From Zelopaecilomyces penicillatus (taxonomy: Eukaryota; Ascomycota; Sordariomycetes; Hypocreales; Pseudodiploosporaceae), in assembly GCA_005765155.1 (NCBI GenBank), contig VCCP01000002.1, positions 1 through 64,000 of the forward strand: DNA of 64,000 bases, written 5' to 3'. Below are positions 43,082 through 54,400 of this stretch, piece by piece. The stretch's first letter is position 1, and every line of letters starts with the position of its first letter. A program made the position numbers and the translations under genes. Below the pieces are notes generated by a model. The model worked only from the letters and a program-made list of their open reading frames with translations. It had not been told where the DNA came from and searched no databases.

Positions 43082-44642
43082 TTAGTTGCTGGCATTTTGC
43101 TCAGTATCCCCCTCTTCTACTGCAGAAAGCTCAGCTAGCTCTTCACAATTATTCAGTTGCTCCAATTCATCAAACTTCCAAGCCCAAGAAGGCGGCGTTG
43201 GTGAAATTGGGCTTGGGCCTGACTTGGCATCATCACTGTCATATGAGGGTGAACGTGGACGCTCTCCCTTGGGGGGACCAGTCCATGGCAAGGGCCGGTC
43301 TCCTAGAGGTATACCGATGTGGCCTCCCATCTGGATAATCCACGATAAATCACTGTCGCCAGTCGGCATTCTTGGGTTGTGGTCCTCCTCCTTCTCCTCA
43401 AATATTGGCCCAAAGTCTGGATAGCTTGACTGTTGCATTATATGTTTGTCTGGGTTCAAAAGTACGTGGGGATAAATCACGCCATTTTCCATGTAACCTG
43501 GATCATCTGCACGGAGACCATCAATTCGGGCGTTAATCCTCTGAATTGCATACATCATATCATCCAATTCAGGTTAATCGCCAGAACTTCTTACATCTCT
43601 CTCGGGGGGTTTCTCAGCTGTAATTCGTCTCTCCCAAGGATCGCGAAAGATGTGATGCAACGCGATAGCATCCCAAGGATCAAATCGGTAGCGATGATTA
43701 TGCGTTGCAATTAGAGGCAGAGGTAGAGGCGAATGTGGCAAAACTGTATTTGCGAGTAGAAAGTCAACGAATTTATCCAGCTGATCTTGAAGTAGTTTCC
43801 AGACTCGAAAGGTTTTCCTCCTTCCACCTTGATGAAGGAATATCTCAATGCACTTTCGCGAGTCGATTGATTAGTATAACCTTTCATGCATCTCCTCAAA
43901 GTGCCCATATCTCACCTCAGTACCGGTTAGTCCTCTGTCAAAGACAAAGACACCACCAAAAATTTGATCCTCAGCCCAGTAACCTGCAACGTCTGCAATG
44001 CCATTTGGATATAGATCAAAATCGACATATTGGCAGTGAAAGAAGTGAGTTGGCGGTGGCGGCCACATTGGTTCCTGCCAAGTTCGGTCCTGGGGATCAT
44101 CGCCGCTATTAACCCAACCTGTTGGCATCTCCCACTTTGTTACAAAGTCAATATGATCCTTTGTGTGTGCTTTTGGCTCTAGAATGAAGAGTGTAGCTGC
44201 AATGTTGTGAATTGAAACAGCCAAAAGCTCTATAAGTCGCATTTTAAATGTAGGCGAGCCTATTTTTGTATCTTGAAAGTCTTGCAGAAGCTGCTTGATT
44301 GATTAGAACCCAGATGTGAGCCCACAGGAGAAGCAGCATGTGTATGGAACTTACGCGCGATTCAAAAAGCAGAGTATTGGGGTCAAACTCGTCTAGAAGG
44401 ATTTTGGTCTTGGCCAATACACCTGGACATAGCTCCTCATGATCTTCGAGAGGATGCCCTTTCTGCAAAAGATTACCACGAGCCTCCCATGCGATATCTG
44501 CCCGGGGAAGTCCATCAATAAGCTGTGACATTGTATTTAGCGCTAGCTCAGTTGCCAGGGTATTCTTGATGGCCTGGCATATTGCATGGCCATGTTCAGA
44601 GTCGAGATGCTCCAAAGATGAGCGGCTTGAGAGACCGATCAT
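43082..44642 (-). pseudogene. Uncharacterised three-exon protein, copy 2 (one nonsense codon)
   Basis: Paralogue of 38548-40122 with the same three-exon plan: 44642-44355 (288 nt, identical length), 44293-43916 (378 nt) and 43852-43082 (771 nt), all phase 0. Shared text includes IKNTLATELA, IDGLPRADIAWEARG, DVAGYWAEDQIFGGVFVFDRG and RFDPWDAIALHHIFRDPWER. In exon 3 the conserved GDYPEL reads GD-stop-PEL: TAA at 43576-43574 replaces a Tyr codon. The frame is otherwise open to 43082, so this is a recent single-base inactivation or a truncated product of about 315 residues lacking the acidic tail. A sequencing error cannot be excluded. Confidence 0.78.
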
Positions 44643-45125
44643 ATGGGCAATGGCGAGCTCTGTAAGGAACTATAAGTTGGCTTTCAGTTGTTTGAGATGA
44701 ATAGATGGATATTCAGGCCGATGAGATCTTGTGAGCTGAAGGGTTGACGACTAATAGTGAGAGGGATTAAGATGAAACATCGCAAGCTACAACAGTTTGG
44801 GTTGAGTAAAGCGGACCATGTAAGACGTACCCCTCCGACGTTGGTGGCTGGGGTGAGGCTGAAGTTTACCTGCTTGGCCAAAGCACAGTCTGCTAGAGAA
44901 AGATGATCAAATATTGGCTTCTGTATTGACTGTTTCTTTCCTTTCCGGTAAATCTAGCTTGTAGCTTGGGTGGCTGGATGACCCTGGAAGATCCAGCTTA
45001 ATTTTAGAGACTAGAAGAACTTGTATGATTGGATATGGATATATTCGTCTTGTCACATTAATTTTTCAACGTTCTGCTATAATTACATCCTCAACCCAAA
45101 GCCATTCCATCCATGAATCCGTCCA
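44643..45125. other. Intergenic region, promoter of copy 2
   Basis: Words such as gcaagctacaaca and ctgcttggccaaagcac resemble the region upstream of copy 1 (40260-40400), so the duplication probably included upstream sequence. No gene is visible. Confidence 0.45.
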
Positions 45126-47453
45126 CTATGTTGTCTCCTCCACCCGGAATAACGCCAATGAAAGTGCATCTGACAACACCGTACTTGGCGGCTTCTTATG
45201 AACCGTCAACATTCTACTCAGCGTCATCTCCGCCGCCCTATTCGGTGATGGTGATCGACCACGAGGTGCATCTCCGTTAGGCACCGACAAATTCCTGCTA
45301 TGTCGCACTGATTGCGTCGCATTGCTCCGCCTCAAGATGGCGTTTCCGGGGGGTAATGCAGACGCCGGTCGAGGGGCCTCGAATCTTGCAGCCGAAGTAC
45401 GTTGATCGCCTGTCATGCCGTCGGAGCGGGCAGGAGCGGGGGCCTCCTTTGTTTTCTCGTCTCGCAAAAGGCCCCAAAGGTTCTGTAGCCATTTTTGCTT
45501 TTCTTCGGGTTTCATGGAGCGGATGGGGAGGACTTCCGCGCCGGCCATTTCTCTCGTCGGCCAGGGGAAACTCACAGCCATTTCTTTGAGTGTGACTGAG
45601 TCCATCTGGCGCAGCACGATGCGCAACTGCGGCTCTACGTTTGTGACAACCTCGTACGGCCAGTCGTCTCTTCTTTGTAAACGATCTGCAATCTGCGTCA
45701 TGGCTCCGACTAGCCACTCGATAGCGACGGTGTCAGGCACGCTGTGCGCCTTGTCCAGGAGCCAGCCCAGCATCTCGGGCGATCCGGACTGGTTGAGAAT
45801 AGGGATACTGCGCTTATCGTGCTCGCGGCCCTGGAGCTTGAGGATGAAGTCGTTGTACTCCTTCATCGCGTCGAGGGGCATGCCAACAAAGCGGCCGTTG
45901 TTAAGTGCGTGCACAAGTTCGTCTCCCAGAGCGATACCGGCCTTGATGCCGCTGTTGAGACCGCGGCCCGGCCAAAAGTGGACTGTCATGGCGGCGTCGC
46001 CAGCCACGGCAACAAGTGCGTGGGGCCGGTTGACCTGGCGGGAGTCTTCGGAGGGGAGCATCTGAACGCCCTCTTGCACGGCCTGAACGACGATGGGGAT
46101 GCGCACAATGTTGATGACTTCGCTCTCCTTGAACCCGAAAAGCTTGAGGCCGTCGGAGATGGACGTCCACAGCGGACTCTCCCGGTTCTCGGATGGTGCG
46201 AATACCTGACTCTCTTCGAATCCCTCGGGCACACTTCCATCAGCCTTGCGCAGACAACCCGGTCGGCCGAAATGAACAAACTGTCCATCTATAGAGGTCA
46301 TTTTGGCCCATTCGTCCTCTGTAAGTTGCATGTTGAGATATCCTCGGCCGTCATGGTCACTGGCGTTTAGCAAATATCGCGTCTGGCCTAGAGTTAAAAA
46401 CACGTTTAGGGGTTGAGACCAGGGCAGCCCGGCTGGGCGGTCGAATGCCAGACCCAGCGCATAGCTTCGTCCTCTTTCATTCTCGTAACCGTGGAAGTAA
46501 GACTGTCGCACCCAGGAGGCGGCGCCATCAGCACCCAGAAGAAGATGGAAATCCCCAGCCTTGGACAGATCCTCGCGGGTGATGCCCTCTGGGTATAAGT
46601 GTATCAACCCACGGAACTCGGGTCCCTGGACACGCTTGAGGAATCGGTCTTCGACTTTGCGGATCTGGATGTTGGCTGACCCTGGCCAAACTCGCTCTGG
46701 ACGGCCAGCGAAGAGGGCTTGGTATGAGTCTTTGGTGAGCAGCCTTGTAACGGAGTCTTGTAGCGTCACAACCTGGTCGCGTCTCCGTGCTGTTGGTGGG
46801 TAATCGATATAAGTGTCTCCATTCGGCCGCTGCATCCGCACCCAGCGCTTCTCGTACATGTGAACCTCGACACTACCGGCGCCCTTTTCCGCCAAGGAAA
46901 TGGCGGACGCCAGCGCTGTGGGACCACCGCCTGCAATGACAATCTTCAAGCGGCCGGCCGGGTATTTGTGCACGACGAGTTCCCCGGGGGGCAATGGATT
47001 AAGATTCCTCTCCAGAGTCGGGTCAAAGTAGAAATCTATAATGGCCCGCGTGCGGTCGGAGAGAATGGTCTCGGGTATCCGTGCTCGAATCAGCATGTAG
47101 CGAACAGACTGCATAAGCGGGTTCGTTGCAAACGTGCCGTGGCGGTTGCCGTATATCCTGGTCTGAATGGCGCTGGCGAGAGCGGGGATTGTGCGGTTCT
47201 GTGGGTTGGAGACGATGGCGCGTAGCTCACCGGTGACGATGGGGTCCGGGTTCATGTTACCCATACGCAGGAGGAAGATTCTCGCTCGTTCAAAGTCTGT
47301 CCTGTTGTCGAGACCGACGCCATCGCCGACGCTGCTGCCCCAGGCTTCTTCGTAGACTTTGGGGAAGAGGATGTCGTTGAAGGCCGGTGCGCCTCCGGCC
47401 TGGCTTTGGCTCCGGCGGCGGAAGCCACTGGGAGATGGTGCTCGAGCAGGCAT
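45126..47453 (-). CDS. FAD-dependent monooxygenase-like protein
   Basis: An intronless frame of 775 residues. The Rossmann FAD motif KIVIAGGGPTALASAISLAE is at 170-189, the DG motif LLLGADGAASWVR at about 305-317, and the GD motif VAGDAAMTVHFWPGRGLNSG at 483-502. These are the three signatures of class A flavin monooxygenases. An unusual 165-residue N-terminal extension (starting with a Ser/Arg-rich segment) precedes the flavin domain. A long C-terminal part after residue 600 ends in a low-complexity Ser/Pro/Arg tail. There is no signal peptide. Length and extensions set it apart from compact aromatic hydroxylases; the substrate is unknown. Confidence 0.82.
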   Translation of the reverse strand: MPARAPSPSGFRRRSQSQAGGAPAFNDILFPKVYEEAWGSSVGDGVGLDNRTDFERARIFLLRMGNMNPDPIVTGELRAIVSNPQNRTIPALASAIQTRIYGNRHGTFATNPLMQSVRYMLIRARIPETILSDRTRAIIDFYFDPTLERNLNPLPPGELVVHKYPAGRLKIVIAGGGPTALASAISLAEKGAGSVEVHMYEKRWVRMQRPNGDTYIDYPPTARRRDQVVTLQDSVTRLLTKDSYQALFAGRPERVWPGSANIQIRKVEDRFLKRVQGPEFRGLIHLYPEGITREDLSKAGDFHLLLGADGAASWVRQSYFHGYENERGRSYALGLAFDRPAGLPWSQPLNVFLTLGQTRYLLNASDHDGRGYLNMQLTEDEWAKMTSIDGQFVHFGRPGCLRKADGSVPEGFEESQVFAPSENRESPLWTSISDGLKLFGFKESEVINIVRIPIVVQAVQEGVQMLPSEDSRQVNRPHALVAVAGDAAMTVHFWPGRGLNSGIKAGIALGDELVHALNNGRFVGMPLDAMKEYNDFILKLQGREHDKRSIPILNQSGSPEMLGWLLDKAHSVPDTVAIEWLVGAMTQIADRLQRRDDWPYEVVTNVEPQLRIVLRQMDSVTLKEMAVSFPWPTREMAGAEVLPIRSMKPEEKQKWLQNLWGLLRDEKTKEAPAPARSDGMTGDQRTSAARFEAPRPASALPPGNAILRRSNATQSVRHSRNLSVPNGDAPRGRSPSPNRAAEMTLSRMLTVHKKPPSTVLSDALSLALFRVEETT

Positions 47454-49637
47454 GGTCGAGGTTGTGGTGTTGTATGATATGCGATGCTATGCTACGCTAT
47501 GCTTTTGGTATAAGGCAGGGCAGCAGAGGAGTTGAACGTCACGTCAGGGAGACGACGAGCAGCACCATGTGGTGGGCGTAGGTTGTAGGTATGTAAATTG
47601 GTATTATATAAAAGAACCAGAGTCAGGATCAGGAACAGGAACTGAACCAAAACCAGGACCGGCATGGGGGTTCCGAGAGTTCATATCTGTCTGCGAAGCA
47701 AACCTGCTCACTATTGCTGCTATTACCCAAGTTGATGCTAGCCGCACGTGGCCAGGGGCAATGGCTTGAATGGGCATGGCCCCCCTTTCGGCTTGTCATC
47801 AGCCGCAAAGGAGGCATCAAGAGCCGAGATGATTATAGTGCTGACGGGGGCTGATTGTGGAAGTGTGTTGTGTACAAATCCGTTAGGATACCTGATGAGG
47901 GAGGGAGGAATGAGGGGGTATTTTGGTGAGGTGGGGGTTCTAAAAACGTCGTCTTGGCAAGGGAAACTGCCAACATTTGCAGCGTTTGAACAGAGGTGCC
48001 AATGCCAACAAAGACCAGCAAAGGCCAACAAAAGCCCCCCAGAGGGGCGCCTGAAACCACTAGCGCGCGGCGCCTTCAGCGGCTGTGTAATGGCCTTAGC
48101 AACATGTGCACCCATTGTAATAGTGACCCTCCATCTCTGTCCGGTGCTCTCATATCATTCGCAATGGCGCTTATAGGCGCCGAATAGCCTCAACAGGTGG
48201 CGCAGCGCCCACACAAGGCTGATATGAGGCTGCCCGAGTCATGAATTAATTGCCAACGTGATGCCTTTGTTATTTATCCTGATAATGGCGCAGAGTTGTG
48301 AGACTAAGATCGGTCGCGTTTCATATAGATGAGGGTTAGGGGCGATGCGGTGCAAATCGTGGTGGAAAGAAAACAGACAAGTGTGTGGCTAATTATAGAA
48401 TCTGCTCACTAATGATTTGCATGCTGATGAAAAGCTTCGCGCAGCCAGGTACAACTTACAAGGGTCTTTTCATTATGATAATTCTCAAACGGTATTTGTA
48501 GAGTTAGCCATCGTGGAACAATATCAATAAAACCCCCCTCCAATTAATGCGTCACACGTGCCAAGGAGCGGCTGCATTTGTTTAACAGCTGCACCGCCAG
48601 AAACCGCCATGGAGGTCAGGGCTGAAGTCAAGAGCTGGAACAAGAACCCTTCCTTCTCGTGGGTGGGGGTAATTAAGTTGTCTGGCTATTTCCGTGACGG
48701 ATGTTGCCGTCTCCTCCAAAATGACAGCATGAATGGTCAGCTAGCTAATTATTGCATGCCTGCGTCCACCCCAACATGAAGCTCGACATCATCATGGCGC
48801 CAGATTTGCTCTGACATTTGTCTCAAAGGGCAAGGAATGCATAGGTATTACTATTCCATGCTCACGAACCCCTAACAAAGGCCCGCAAGGCTCGTAACTT
48901 TCCGTGTCGCAAGTCGGAGAGTCTGATTTCATGCCATACATGCGACACTAAAATCTGAGAAATGGAACACATCGGGGCGCAGCGTAGCAGCATCCTTCGG
49001 ACCGAGTTCTCGGCAGCATCCGACCGGTCTTGCTTGCGTGTGGAACTTTGTGCACACTGCATACTATGGAATGATGATTATGTTTCTGTTGAAAAGATAA
49101 TGTCGGCTTATCAATGGTCGTCCATAAGCTCAAAAAGCGGTCGACTTCATCTGCAGTCTCGGAGAAATGATTCGGAAGGAAAACACCGTTTGTCTCAATG
49201 GGCGAAGTGGCGCTGCTCGGCTAACTGATGTAAACTCCTTTGCAGGGTCATCATCATACGCTGATTGGCTCAAACGGAGTGGCGGCGCTCTGCTTGAATG
49301 CACGGCGTTGAAGATGATTTATGCATAATTCGATATTTGCGAGTTGATCATGAGTTTGTTTCTGTTCTCCGTCATTGCATCTACAAAAATGATATGAAGG
49401 CTTCAACTGTTTGGTTCAAGTCGATAGGGCCGGCCACCATCACAATGAGGTGCACAAGATCAACATGTCTCGAGTATGCGCCAACTAGATCTCAAAAAGT
49501 GAAAATAGTCATTACCAACAATCTATATCTAACGTCATTACCATTAATCTTTGCGCCAAATTCAGACGACTTTCTAGCCACCCGTCCACCAATTCCAACA
49601 CAACAATACGCTTGCAGTTTGCCATTGGCCCCCCTTA
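47454..49637. other. Intergenic region
   Basis: Over 2 kb without a supported gene. Overlapping frames on both strands at 47738-48187 show no domain and arise from locally stop-poor GC-rich sequence. Frames around 48862-49761 are equally unsupported. Confidence 0.45.
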
Positions 49638-51466
49638 TCAAACCCGCATCATTACCTTGTCCGATTGCGCACCCTGCAAACTCTTCACTCTCCCATTGAC
49701 AACATCCAAGAGATACTCGTCTTTGGACCCAGAAAACCCAACCGAGAGCCAGCTTTCGCATCCATTGTCAAACATCCCCTTCCCGCCCTCCACCTCTGCT
49801 CGTGGCCCGACGGGGAGTGGCTGCGTAACGGCGCGGAATGAAAGAAGACCCGAGTTGTTACATGAGAAAGTCTCCGCACCGGTAGGATAAAGTCGAACAG
49901 TTACGTTGCCGGGGATGAGAGGTCCCTTCATACCCAAACCAGGATGGTCCGCATCCACGGTAAGGGTAATGTTCAAGTCAGCCTCCTCATTGACGAATGT
50001 GCCGACCAAGTTCTTTGCAGCATTCTCCATTGCGGCGTGTTCGCCGGCTGTTATAAATGTTTCGCCAACGGCATCGCGAAGTGGCCAGCGCTCATCCAGC
50101 GCGTGAGGTCCAGCAACCAAGATTGAGAAACCTAGACCATGGTCGGGAGAGAGCCCAAAAAGGGCACTGTAACCAGCATTGCCGCCGGCTTTGGTGTAGA
50201 GGTCAGAAAGTCTCGTACGGTTTGATCCAGGTGAGACTGGAATCGTGAGATGATAGATTTCCCACGGTGCTCCCACAGACTGAGTCAAGGTAGACACGCT
50301 GCCGCGGGGCTTCATCCATGATCTTGTGGATGCCGGAGACAGGAATTTAGAATGCAGGATGGAAAGGCCGGTCGTACGTAAATCTGCACAGTTTGAGTAG
50401 ACACCACCAGAGCTACCGATCAATTTCTGTTAGCATCAAATAAACCTGCTTGACAATGTAAGGATGGGGATATCTTACGGTGCCGTTACTTGGTTGTCAA
50501 AACCCCACGAAGATTCTCCTACGTGTCCGGGAAGCACCACCGCGTTTAAGCTGTCGTTTGATGGCTTGATCGACATGGTACGGTTCAGTCCCAGCGGCAC
50601 AGCCAGCGTGGCTTGCAAGGCATCGTTGTAAGGTAGACCCGTGATGCGTTCCAAAAGTCGACCCAAAACACCATATCCCGCGTCGGAATAGAGAGGGGTT
50701 TGGAATGGGGGAGCAGTAGGTCGCCTCTCATTCCGCATATAAGAGAGGAAGCCTGTTCCATACATGTGTGAGCATTTGACGAGCCTAGATAGCTGGGGGT
50801 TGTTGGGGGAAACCTGACGGACCTTGATTTGTGCAATTATCTGTGGCGTAGCATATGATATGCTCCATTGCTATACAGGAATGCGTTAAAATTTTGAATC
50901 TGTATAAATGATGTGAGAATGGTAAAACACTTACGGAATCCCCCTGAGCCCGCTTGATGCGATGCGAGAGCTCCAACAGTAACATCGTCCCACTGAATCG
51001 TATCTTTCTTGGTACTTCCACCCAGTTCAGGAAGGTATTTCGTCAAGGGCTCCGAAAGGATATTGATTCCTGCCTTGGCCAAGATGGCGTAAATGGTGAA
51101 CAGCTTTGACACACTGCCGATGCGATACATGGTCCCATCGTTGACCTCGCCCTTGGTCAAGGCCCCCTTCAATGCCGAGCCACCATGATAGTAGCTATAC
51201 ACCGTGTTGTTCGTGACGGTGGAAAACACGTCCACAGCAAACGCCGAGTGCGTTTTATTTAATTTTCCAGATGAGAAGAGTGCTTCAATTTGTTTGGGGA
51301 ATGTCGATGAAGCTTTCTTGAACGCATCGGTCTCGGCTGGGTTGAAGTTGGCGGGAAACGTTGGCCCGAAAATTGGACACTCTTGTGTTGGGATGTTGCG
51401 GCCCAGTGAGCCAGTCATAAACAGAGCGAAAACCCATGTTTGGGCAAGTCCCGCGAAGCGAACCAT
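49638..51466 (-). pseudogene. Secreted beta-lactamase-fold serine hydrolase with a frameshift
   Basis: Exons 51466-50935, 50870-50479 and 50412-49638 with introns of 64 and 66 nt. A signal peptide (MVRFAGLAQTWVFALFMTGS) precedes the class C beta-lactamase/penicillin-binding-protein fold. The catalytic Ser-x-x-Lys is SVSK in MYRIGSVSKLFTIYA, the second motif is the Tyr-containing YSDAGYGVLGRLLE, and a C-terminal domain follows. Exon 2 does not close: after GPSGFPQQPPAI a TAG at 50787-50785 is met, while the conserved continuation (MYGTGFLSYMRNERRP) is one base out of frame. One inserted base near 50785-50795 accounts for both. It is a recent pseudogene or a base-call error. Substrates of this family are varied esters, lactones or peptides. 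Confidence 0.8.
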
Positions 51467-54400
51467 GTCTAAGTTTGTGGGATTGTAACAAGACTTGTGT
51501 AAGGGTGTAAGGGTGTTGTCGTGAGGATGTGGAATTGATGATGCTTCAAACTTTCTTTCCCAAGAGGCCAAACATGTTTACTTATAGTCTTCTCTTCTCC
51601 TGGTCCCAACTTGCCATGAAGCCGTTGCTGGTTCTATTCATGACCTCAGTTCCAAGCAAAAGACTCAGCTATTGCCGTTCAGGGAAACATGGGCCGCTGG
51701 GAGCTGCGCCTCTGGCGATTTGGGCGCAAAACTGGGGAAGCGGGAAGCCTGGCGATGACGCTGGATGCAGGCCCGCCCCACTGGCTAATCGGACGATCTA
51801 AGACGCTACATAATTACTGCAGTCAGCAAACCGCTATAGTGGTTTGCAAGCACATGGCGTTTGGAGGCTCATCCTGAAGGAATCGTTATCGACGTCATGG
51901 TCAATTGTGAGATAACTCTGTATTGTGCTGCACGATTATCGATGTTCTTGCTGTTGAATGAACAAATCGTTTACGATCATGTAGAGGATTGCTCTGCGAT
52001 TAGACGTTGCATGACAATAGCATCCCTGTGAGCCTTCAATCTGAATTTCTAGAATGATCCGGCAACTGGACTGTAAACTGCAGCGCGACATCGACTACGA
52101 ATATGGACATCGAGTACCCAAAGGACCGTTCGCACCAGAAACGATGCTGCACATATCCTCAAATAACCTTATCACGACTTAGCTCAAGGTGTTTGCGCAC
52201 GCAGGGCAAGGCTGGGCTGAGAGAATGATGACACGTGGTGGCGGAATAGGTGCAAGATGTGCAAGGAATGAGTGCAAAACCTTGGTTTCTGTCTGCCTTG
52301 TTTACCCTCCATTGCTGGCAGGGGAAGGAAGGCAAGGGCAGCGATTCGCTACAACGCTGGATCGACAATTTACAGTGTGGAGATGTCTCCAAGCCATGGA
52401 ATGGGGGCTGCGGCAGCAAGATGGCTTCGTGGCGCCACTGACCCATCACACTCACTCGTCGGGGACTGAGCGGCACATTTGCCTGGTCTAGGCAAGGGTA
52501 GTGTCGATCATCTATTACCATCGGGCTGCTGGGCTTGTCAGATACGAATTGTATGATGATTTGTAGGCACCCAAGCACTCATCAACAAGTTGGCGTGGAA
52601 AGAGTGGAAGAAGGAAAGAACATTCACTCACTAAAGAGTGCCCTGCTTGCGTACGCCTCGCATTCTCAAAGCAACCCAACAGTTGTGATCAAAAAGTGTG
52701 GCCAAGCCGTTCCAAGCGCTGGATAAGGCAGAGTTGTATGAGCAAGAAACGCCTTGCATTACACGTAGTACGGATGTCGCAAGTCTCGGTTAAGGTCCGG
52801 CCACTCTGTGAGACAAGGCTGGGTGTTGCTTGGGACTACCTACCCTAGAAAGCTTTATTGCGATGTGAAGTTTGAGAATGAACATTATCATCTTGAGGAA
52901 ACTACTGCGCTATGTTGAGCAGATTGAGGGTGATTGTTGTGCGTTTGGAGGGCATGAAGACTTTTGTCAAAAATAGATACTTGAAGACGGGTTTGGGTGA
53001 TTGGTGGTGGACTGTGTCCAATGTCTCAAGCTACAGATGGGAGAAGCACGTCATCTTGGCAACAAGAACCGTCCATTATTGACTGATGCTGGTGAGACTG
53101 GCGCGCAATACAAAGTACGCAAAAATACCACAAAAGGGAAAACTCAAAGCTAGAAGCAACAAGCAACACCACTTCCATCACCAACTACTCCCATTGCAGT
53201 ATCCATGCCCCTCTCGGAACACACTCCGTCCCCGCTACTCAAATCCTACATACCTACTGTACATCTGCAACGCCCCATGAACCCCTCCGTCCGAGCCCTT
53301 TTTTGATGGGGCCCTGATTCATGCAAACTCTCCCATCCGGCTAGTCTACCCGTTTCGGCAGGATGTCGTGTTCCTGAGACGTATGTGCCCTCAATACGAT
53401 ATACGAGCTATGATCTATGAGAATGATGAGCATTTTATATGAGCAGCTATAATTGAGAAGCTATAACGACAACGGAGGACTAGATGGCAAGTGAGTGACT
53501 TTATTGTCTCGAAGACACATAGCATATGGCTACTTGATATATATGTCTGAGATGACTATTCATGTTTGATCACTTACAAGTAAGTCCTTTCTAAAGAACA
53601 TTGTGTATTGTAAGAATGACAGCTTTAGAAGCTGTCTAGATGCTCGACAGTTTAGGTTGTAACGCCAATCCAGTAACTTGGTTAGCGCTGGCTACGTTCT
53701 GCATACATGTAATACTGATTCTATAGATGCAGAGATAATAGTTCATTGAAGATGTGAAGATGCAATCTCTTTTCACATGTCCGAATAGCTTGGTTTGTCA
53801 TCAAGGTCGTTGAGATGACCATGCTATATCACCCTGACATTATATCTCAACCGACCTCCTACTTCCCACAATCCATGTCACGTAATCATCGTTCGGCTCA
53901 ATCATTCGACCGTTGCCGGTCAGTATATTGGCTTACAGCATGAACTCCCCCCTTGTGTGAGCTCGGTTATATTCACTACATCTTCCTGATATGGCAGCTC
54001 CTATCTAAACATTTGCAAACTCATCCATGTATGATACCAACATAAAGACCATGAACGCCTTGTCCGCTTATATGATTATCCATCTAAACTTGGATCCAGC
54101 TCTAAAAAAGGTCCCATTGACAATGCCAAAGTCGCATGATGCCACTGATGGCTATGCTATACAAAAAGCTAGGCAAATGGCACAATATAGACTCCTACCT
54201 CATATATCCCACCCCAGTGCCGACACAGAGATTGGATCATCACGAATCCTTCGCCGGAAAATATATACATAACAAAGGCCGTTTACTTGCTCAACTTACT
54301 CCGAGCACTACTACATTGTAATCTTTAAGCTCCGTAGATTATGTCCGGCTATGTATCTAATAGCCGAGGCTTGACGGATCCTACTGGCCGGAATAGTTCT

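Noticed and set aside
47738..48187. Long overlapping frames on both strands
   Set aside because: Both strands are open in the same place and neither has a domain; GC-rich, stop-poor DNA explains them.
52159..52578. 139-codon minus-strand frame overlapping 100-codon plus-strand frames
   Set aside because: No recognisable domain or gene structure, and mutually exclusive overlapping frames.
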